The notes under the pieces were generated by a model that ran no database searches, had not been told where the DNA came from, and saw nothing but the letters and a program-made list of their open reading frames with translations. From Arthrobacter sp. (GTDB taxonomy: Bacteria > Actinomycetota > Actinomycetes > Actinomycetales > Micrococcaceae): DNA of 10,867 bases. Below, in pieces: positions 6,831 through 10,867 of the stretch. How positions within the stretch are numbered: position 1 is the first letter of the stretch; each line of letters begins with the position of its first letter. The stretch spans positions 1 to 10,867 of the forward strand of contig JAGLBH010000043.1 in NCBI GenBank assembly GCA_018260285.1, in the 5' to 3' direction. The translations under genes were made by a program, and so were the position numbers.

Positions 6831-7676
6831 CTAGATCCGGCAGGCGTGGATGCGGGTCACGATAATGGCCCGCGCCCCGATGGCATAGAGCTGGTCCATG
6901 ATCCGGTTGGTCTCCGACTGGGGAACCATGGAGCGCACAGCCGCCCAGGAGGAATCCTGCAGGGGCGCGACGGTGGGCGACTCGAGGCCGGGGGTCAGGC
7001 GCGTGGCCTCTTCGAGATGCTCGACCCGGACGTCGTAGTCCATCATGACGTACTGCTGGGCCACGAGGACGCCCTGGAGCCGGCGGAGGAGCACGTCAAT
7101 CTGCTCCTGGTTCTCGGGCTCGCGGCGGCCGATGACGATCGCCTCCGAGTCGAGAATGGGCTCGCCGAAGACCTCCATGCCCGCGGCGCGGAGGGTGTTG
7201 CCGGTCTCCACGACGTCCGCGATCGCGTCGGCCACGCCGAGCTTGATGGCCGACTCCACGGCGCCGTCCAGTCGCACCACGCTGGCCGTGATCCCCTGCT
7301 CGGCGAGGTAGCCCTTGAGCAGGTGGTCGAAGCTCGTGGCGATGCGCTTACCCTCGAGCTGGCCGATCTCCGTGAACGCCCCTGCCGGCGCCGCGAAGCG
7401 GAAGCGGGCACGGCCGAAGCCGAGGGGCAGGATCTCCCGCGCGTCGGCGTCAGCGTCGGCGAAGAGGTCCCGACCCGTGATGCCGAGGTCCAGCGTCCCC
7501 TGGCCCACGTACACGGCGATGTCGCGGGGCCGCAGGAAGAAGAACTCGATGTCGTTGTCCGGGTCATGGAGAACCAGCTCGCGGCGATCGCGGCGCTGAC
7601 GGTAGCCAGCCTCCTGGAGCATCGCTGAAGCGGTCTCGGACAATGCGCCCTTGTTGGGCACGGCTACACGGAGCAT
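6831..7676 (-). CDS. hisG: ATP phosphoribosyltransferase, long form
   Basis: HisG joins ATP and PRPP in the committed step of histidine synthesis. At 281 residues it is the long form, which carries its own C-terminal regulatory domain (about 205-281) for histidine feedback and needs no HisZ. The N-terminal [14 protein letters not shown], the GITGRD motif (65-70) and the PRPP-binding segment around [17 protein letters not shown] (146-162) are all present. The protein ends in IHACRI, a usual ending of the regulatory domain. The start lies 31 bases after the hisE stop with a GAAAGAAG stretch upstream. A short Asp-Ala run (73-78) is encoded by a small GTC/GGC-like repeat and looks harmless. Confidence 0.97.
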   Translation of the reverse strand: MLRVAVPNKGALSETASAMLQEAGYRQRRDRRELVLHDPDNDIEFFFLRPRDIAVYVGQGTLDLGITGRDLFADADADAREILPLGFGRARFRFAAPAGAFTEIGQLEGKRIATSFDHLLKGYLAEQGITASVVRLDGAVESAIKLGVADAIADVVETGNTLRAAGMEVFGEPILDSEAIVIGRREPENQEQIDVLLRRLQGVLVAQQYVMMDYDVRVEHLEEATRLTPGLESPTVAPLQDSSWAAVRSMVPQSETNRIMDQLYAIGARAIIVTRIHACRI

Positions 7677-7707
7677 GGACTTCTTTCGCTGGTGGATGAG
7701 AGAGGAA

Positions 7708-7971
7708 TCAGAGATAGGCGTAGACGTCGTCGAGCGTCTTGCCCTTGGCCAGGATCATGCACTGCAGGTGGTACAGAAGCTGCGAGGCCTCCTCGAGGAA
7801 GGCCTCGTCGGACTCGTGCTCGGCGGCCATCCACGTCTCGGCGGCCTCCTCGACGAGCTTCTTTCCGATGAAGTGCACCCCGGCGTCGAGCTCCGCCACC
7901 GTTCCAGAGCCCTCCGGGCGGTCCTGCTGCTTGGCGGTCAGTTCCTCGAAGAGGGTTTCAAAAGTCTTCAC
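7708..7971 (-). CDS. hisE: Phosphoribosyl-ATP pyrophosphatase
   Basis: HisE releases pyrophosphate from phosphoribosyl-ATP, the second histidine step. This is an 87-residue, all-alpha MazG-like protein of normal length. The metal-binding motif is [10 protein letters not shown] (37-46, with E41, E42 and E45), followed by EEASQLLYH (60-68). The usual Asp of the ExxD part is Gln64 here; as I recall M. tuberculosis HisE also has Gln there, so it is probably lineage-typical. The start is GTG at 7971 ([11 protein letters not shown]), which matches the start of actinobacterial relatives. It lies 9 bases after the ribH stop, with only a weak AGGG upstream. Confidence 0.96.
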   Translation of the reverse strand: MKTFETLFEELTAKQQDRPEGSGTVAELDAGVHFIGKKLVEEAAETWMAAEHESDEAFLEEASQLLYHLQCMILAKGKTLDDVYAYL

Positions 7972-7980
7972 GGGTCAACC

Positions 7981-8460
7981 CTACGGGAGCTTCTTGAGGA
8001 TGAGGGCGGTCTCGACGGCGGCGGCCATCGCCTCGTAGCCCTTGTCCTCCCTGCTGTTCTCCAGCCCGGCGCGGTCGAGGGCCTGCTGCTCGCTGTCGAC
8101 GGTCAGCACGCCGAAGCCCACGGGCTTTCCCGCGTCGAGGGCAGCCCGGGTCAGGCCGTCGGTCGCCGCGTTGCAGACGTACTCGAAGTGCGGGGTCCCG
8201 CCGCGGATGACGACGCCGAGGGCCACGACCGCGTCATACGTGCGCAGGAGCGCGGCTGTGAGCACGGGCAGCTCGAACGCTCCCGGCGCCCGGTACAGGT
8301 CGGGAGTCAGGCCTGCGTCGGCAGCGCCCTTCTGGGCTCCCGCGATGAGGCCGTCCATGACCTGCTGGTGCCACGTTCCCGCAAGGATCGCGACTTTGAG
8401 GCCTTTGGCGGCCTCCGCCTGGGCGGTGAGATCTGCAGCGGGTGCGCCGTGCGTTGCCAT
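7981..8460 (-). CDS. ribH: 6,7-dimethyl-8-ribityllumazine synthase
   Basis: RibH condenses the pyrimidine intermediate with 3,4-dihydroxy-2-butanone 4-phosphate, the penultimate riboflavin step, usually in a pentameric or icosahedral assembly. The 159-residue protein shows PGAFELP (59-65), the catalytic His91 in GGTPHFEYV (87-95) and R130 in the LDRAG segment (128-132), followed by the phosphate-contacting C-terminal helix. I chose ATG at 8460 because AGGAG lies exactly 5 bases upstream. A longer version starting at 8514 would add 18 residues overlapping the end of ribBA and would ignore this site. It provides the substrate for RibE, encoded two genes upstream. Confidence 0.97.
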   Translation of the reverse strand: MATHGAPAADLTAQAEAAKGLKVAILAGTWHQQVMDGLIAGAQKGAADAGLTPDLYRAPGAFELPVLTAALLRTYDAVVALGVVIRGGTPHFEYVCNAATDGLTRAALDAGKPVGFGVLTVDSEQQALDRAGLENSREDKGYEAMAAAVETALILKKLP

Positions 8461-8465
8461 GAAAA

Positions 8466-8470
8466 CTCCT
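8466..8470 (-). promoter_or_regulatory. ribH ribosome binding site
   Basis: AGGAG on the minus strand, 5 bases before the ATG at 8460, lies in the 34-base gap after ribBA. It decides between the short (159-residue) and the long (177-residue) reading of ribH in favour of the short one. Confidence 0.75.
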
Positions 8471-8494
8471 GATGAAGGGTGAGAGTGCTGTGGG

Positions 8495-9778
8495 TCAGTC
8501 GGTGGGAAGCGCATGATTCATGCGCTGCGCCTTGGTGTCCAGGTAGAAGCGGTTCTCCGGGCGACTCGGCACGATGCACGGGACGGTTCCCGAGACGCGG
8601 ATGCCGTGGCGCTCCAGCTCTGACTTCTTGGCCGGGTTGTTGGTGATGAGGGTGACGTCGTCGAGCCCCATCGCATGGAGGATGGCAGCCGTGTTGGCGT
8701 AGTCCCGCGCATCGGCCGGGAAGCCCAGCTCAAGGTTCGCGTCGACCGTGTCCCTCCCGCTCTCCTGGAGCGAGTAGGCGCGGAGCTTCTCGAAGAGTCC
8801 GATGCCGCGTCCCTCGTGGCCGCGGACGTAGACCACCGTTCCGCCCTGGCGCTGGATGAGCTCGAGGGACTGCTCGAGCTGGTCCCCGCAGTCGCAGCGG
8901 AAGGAGTGGAAGACGTCTCCGGTGAGGCACTCCGAGTGGACGCGCACGAGGGGAGCCGCGGCCGAGGACTCGCCCTCCGGCGGGGCCACGGTGAGCGTCA
9001 TGTGCTCCGTCCCGTCCTCCTGGCGCCACCCGCGCGCCTGGAACTCGCCCAGCGGCGTGGGGATGGTCACGGGGTTCGTCTCAGAGACGATCGGGCAGAC
9101 CGGGGCTTTGCTCGTCGGAGCGCCCGTACGGCGCGGAGTGTTCTCGGTTCGCTCCCGGTACAGGACGAGGTCCTCGATGGAGATGAGCGGGAGGCCGTGC
9201 TCCGTCGCAAAGGCGCGCAGGGCGGGCAGGCGCATCATCGTTCCGTCGTCGTGGTTGAGTTCGGCGATGATGGCCACCGGCTCATGGCCGGCCATTTCAG
9301 CCAAGTCCACGGAGGCCTCGGTGTGGCCCCTGCGGGCCAGCACGCCGCCGGTCACCGCGCGGAGGGGAAACATGTGCCCAGGGCGCGAAAGGTCTGTGGC
9401 CGCCGCTTCCCTGGACGCGAGCAGGCGTGCGGTGAGAGCGCGATCAGCACCGCTGATCCCCGTGTCCGTCCCGATGATCGCATCGCAGGAGACGGTGTAG
9501 GCCGTGCCCTTCGGGTCCTCGTTGACGGCCATCATCGGGGGAAGGTTGAGCTGCTCGGCCCGCTCCTCCGGCATGGGGACGCAGACCACCCCCGAGGTGT
9601 AGCGGATGAAGAAGCCCATCATCTCGTCCGTGGCCGCACCGGCCGCCGCGACGAGGTCGCCTTCGTTCTCGCGGTCCAGGTCATCGACGACGACGACGAC
9701 CCCGCCTGCCCGAATGGCCTCGATCGCTGACTCGACCGAGTCGAGCTCGATCTGAGGCTCAGAGGTTGAAGTGGTCAT
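8495..9778 (-). CDS. ribBA: Bifunctional DHBP synthase / GTP cyclohydrolase II
   Basis: The N-terminal RibB domain (about 1-210) makes 3,4-dihydroxy-2-butanone 4-phosphate from ribulose 5-phosphate. The C-terminal RibA domain (about 238-427) opens GTP as the first step of the pyrimidine branch. RibB landmarks are DRENEGD (35-41, with E37 and E39), [10 protein letters not shown] (132-141) and GHTEA (151-155, catalytic His152). One position is unusual: the normal DDEDRENEGD reads [10 protein letters not shown], with Leu34. RibA has its zinc cysteines C284, C295 and C297 in HSECLTGD and RCDCGDQ, then GHEGRGIGL (320-328), RAYSLQ (333-338) and ITNNPAKK (378-385). Both domains look intact. The ATG directly follows the ribE stop (TAGATG). 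Confidence 0.97.
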   Translation of the reverse strand: MTTSTSEPQIELDSVESAIEAIRAGGVVVVVDDLDRENEGDLVAAAGAATDEMMGFFIRYTSGVVCVPMPEERAEQLNLPPMMAVNEDPKGTAYTVSCDAIIGTDTGISGADRALTARLLASREAAATDLSRPGHMFPLRAVTGGVLARRGHTEASVDLAEMAGHEPVAIIAELNHDDGTMMRLPALRAFATEHGLPLISIEDLVLYRERTENTPRRTGAPTSKAPVCPIVSETNPVTIPTPLGEFQARGWRQEDGTEHMTLTVAPPEGESSAAAPLVRVHSECLTGDVFHSFRCDCGDQLEQSLELIQRQGGTVVYVRGHEGRGIGLFEKLRAYSLQESGRDTVDANLELGFPADARDYANTAAILHAMGLDDVTLITNNPAKKSELERHGIRVSGTVPCIVPSRPENRFYLDTKAQRMNHALPTD

Positions 9779-10435
9779 CTAGTCGCGTCCTGTCATAGAG
9801 GATTCGGGCGCAGAGGAGTCCCTCTGGGCAAAGGCGAGGAGGCGCTCGGCGTACTTCGAGAGCACGTCCACCTCCAGGTTGACGCGGCCGCCCTCGGTGA
9901 GCGTGCCGAGGCCGGTCTCCTCGAGCGTGGCGGGGATGAGGCCAACCTCGAACCAGGGGCTCTCCTCCCCCGGCTCAGAGACGGCGGTGACCGTCAGGGA
10001 CACGCCGTCGATGGCAATGGAGCCCTTGAGCGCCACGTACCTGGCCAGCGGTGCGGGCAGAGAGAACCTCAGGCTGTCCCACGCCCCCTCGTGCGTCCTG
10101 GAGACAAGGTGGCCGACGCCGTCCACGTGTCCCTGGACCACATGGCCGTCGAGGTGACCGCCCGGGGAGACGCAGCGCTCCAGGTTGACGAGATCCTCGG
10201 GCTGGCGCTCCCCCGTCGTCGTCAGGCGGAGGGTCTCCCCCATGACGACGGCGCTGATGCGAGCGCCTTCGATCTGCGTGGCCGTCAGGCAGACGCCGTT
10301 GACCGCGATCGAGCCGCCCAGGGGCAGCCCTTCGGAGAGTCGGGGCGCTTCGAAGACAACAGTGGCGGCGTCGTTCGCCTCGTCCGGCTCGACGCTGAGA
10401 ACGCGTCCGCGTTCGGTGATGATTCCAGTGAACAT
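9779..10435 (-). CDS. ribE: Riboflavin synthase alpha chain
   Basis: Riboflavin synthase dismutates two molecules of lumazine made by RibH into riboflavin and a pyrimidine that RibH reuses. The 218-residue protein has the expected two similar lumazine-binding barrels: GGSIAVNGVCLTA (40-52) in the first and KGSIAIDGVSLTV (137-149) in the second. Landmarks are the signature start MFTGII, Cys49, and His103 in GHVVQGHVDG. The C-terminal 16 or so residues are polar. AGGAAG overlaps the ribD stop and lies 4 bases before the ATG. Gene naming varies: this protein is called RibC in E. coli and RibE in Bacillus-type nomenclature. Confidence 0.97.
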   Translation of the reverse strand: MFTGIITERGRVLSVEPDEANDAATVVFEAPRLSEGLPLGGSIAVNGVCLTATQIEGARISAVVMGETLRLTTTGERQPEDLVNLERCVSPGGHLDGHVVQGHVDGVGHLVSRTHEGAWDSLRFSLPAPLARYVALKGSIAIDGVSLTVTAVSEPGEESPWFEVGLIPATLEETGLGTLTEGGRVNLEVDVLSKYAERLLAFAQRDSSAPESSMTGRD

Positions 10436-10443
10436 GAGTCTTC

Positions 10444-10866
10444 CTAGTTTATGCCTGTTGCTTCTGAGAACTCTTCCCTGTCCGCATGTGAAGAGCGAAT
10501 GAGAAGATCAGGGCCGATCCTGTGAACGTCATCGATGTGCAGCTTTGTTCCCGCAGCCAGGGTCAGGGCAGCGGCCCCGCGGAAGGCCGGGATGCCTCCG
10601 GGCAGCAGAAGGGGCGCCTGGTAGTGCCAGTATTCGTCGATAAGACCCGCGTCCCAGAAGGCTCCGAGGATGGTGCCGCCGCCCTCGATCATGACGTGCG
10701 CAACGCCCTCGGCCGCCAGCTCGTCCAGGGCTTCGCGGGGGCTCCGTGTCCGCAGGTGGCGGAAGCGACCGTCGGTCCCCCGGATGAGCGCGTCCTCGGG
10801 AACGTCCCCCCGGCCCATGACCGCCCGGAGAGGCTGGCGGGCGGCCTCTGCCCCGTCCGGGGTGCG
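10444..10866 (-). CDS. ribD: RibD, C-terminal reductase domain, truncated by window edge
   Basis: RibD is usually a two-domain enzyme, with a deaminase followed by an NADPH-dependent 5-amino-6-(5-phosphoribosylamino)uracil reductase, acting in steps two and three of riboflavin synthesis. Only the last 140 codons lie here, all in the reductase domain. PLRAVMGRGDVPEDAL is followed by FRHLRTRSPREALDELAAEG, and then by HVMIEGGGTILGAF, the glycine-rich NADPH-binding segment. The reading frame stays open to the right edge past an internal Met at 10818, so the true start is outside. Whether the deaminase half is fused cannot be seen. It is the first visible gene of the rib block and lies 8 bases from ribE. 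Confidence 0.93.
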   Translation of the reverse strand, partial: RTPDGAEAARQPLRAVMGRGDVPEDALIRGTDGRFRHLRTRSPREALDELAAEGVAHVMIEGGGTILGAFWDAGLIDEYWHYQAPLLLPGGIPAFRGAAALTLAAGTKLHIDDVHRIGPDLLIRSSHADREEFSEATGIN

Positions 10867-10867
10867 G

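Noticed and set aside
9685..9700. A CGA/GAC trinucleotide run
   Set aside because: It encodes the Val-Val-Val-Val-Asp-Asp segment of the RibB core strand in the minus strand, an ordinary family feature and not a variable repeat.
8675..9730. A 351-codon plus-strand open frame opposite ribBA
   Set aside because: No motif is recognisable, and the minus strand holds intact catalytic residues of both RibB and RibA domains.
10436..10867. An FMN riboswitch for the rib genes
   Set aside because: If present it would lie upstream of ribD, beyond the right edge. Nothing in the window resembles it.

Overview
The window is a GC-rich stretch of housekeeping DNA from an actinobacterium. Evidence for this: GTG starts alongside ATG, long spurious antisense reading frames typical of high-GC codon bias, and two small membrane protein families (the tryptophan-associated membrane protein and the HGxxPAAW protein) that I know only from Actinomycetota. 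The gene content would suit Actinomycetaceae (Actinomyces/Schaalia-like), but the genus cannot be fixed from this sequence.

All real genes lie on the minus strand, so transcription runs from high to low coordinates. In order of transcription the layout is: (1) a riboflavin block, ribD (3' part only, cut by the window edge), ribE, ribBA, ribH; (2) four histidine genes, hisE, hisG, hisF, hisI; (3) a tryptophan block, a four-helix membrane protein, a 79-residue HGxxPAAW membrane protein, trpC, trpB, trpA; (4) lgt, the prolipoprotein diacylglyceryl transferase; (5) after 175 bases without a gene, the first 157 codons of gltB, the large subunit of glutamate synthase, cut by the left edge.

From ribD to lgt no gap exceeds 49 bases. 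Several junctions are 4-base stop/start overlaps (hisF/hisI, hisI/membrane protein, trpB/trpA, trpA/lgt), and two more have the stop directly touching the next start. This looks like one continuous, translationally coupled array about 10 kb long. The only break with room for a promoter is between lgt and gltB, where there is also a 38-base imperfect palindrome.

The tryptophan set is incomplete. trpE, trpD, trpG and trpF are missing from the window, and so are hisA, hisB, hisC, hisD and hisH. The absence of trpE exactly at the hisI/trp junction, together with a 4-base overlap there, suggests loss or relocation. The absence of both hisA and trpF fits the actinobacterial bifunctional enzyme PriA encoded elsewhere (inference).

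I found no mobile element, RNA gene, CRISPR array or defence system, and nothing that is clearly a new system. The most open biology is the pair of uncharacterised membrane proteins inside the trp block and the palindrome in front of gltB.
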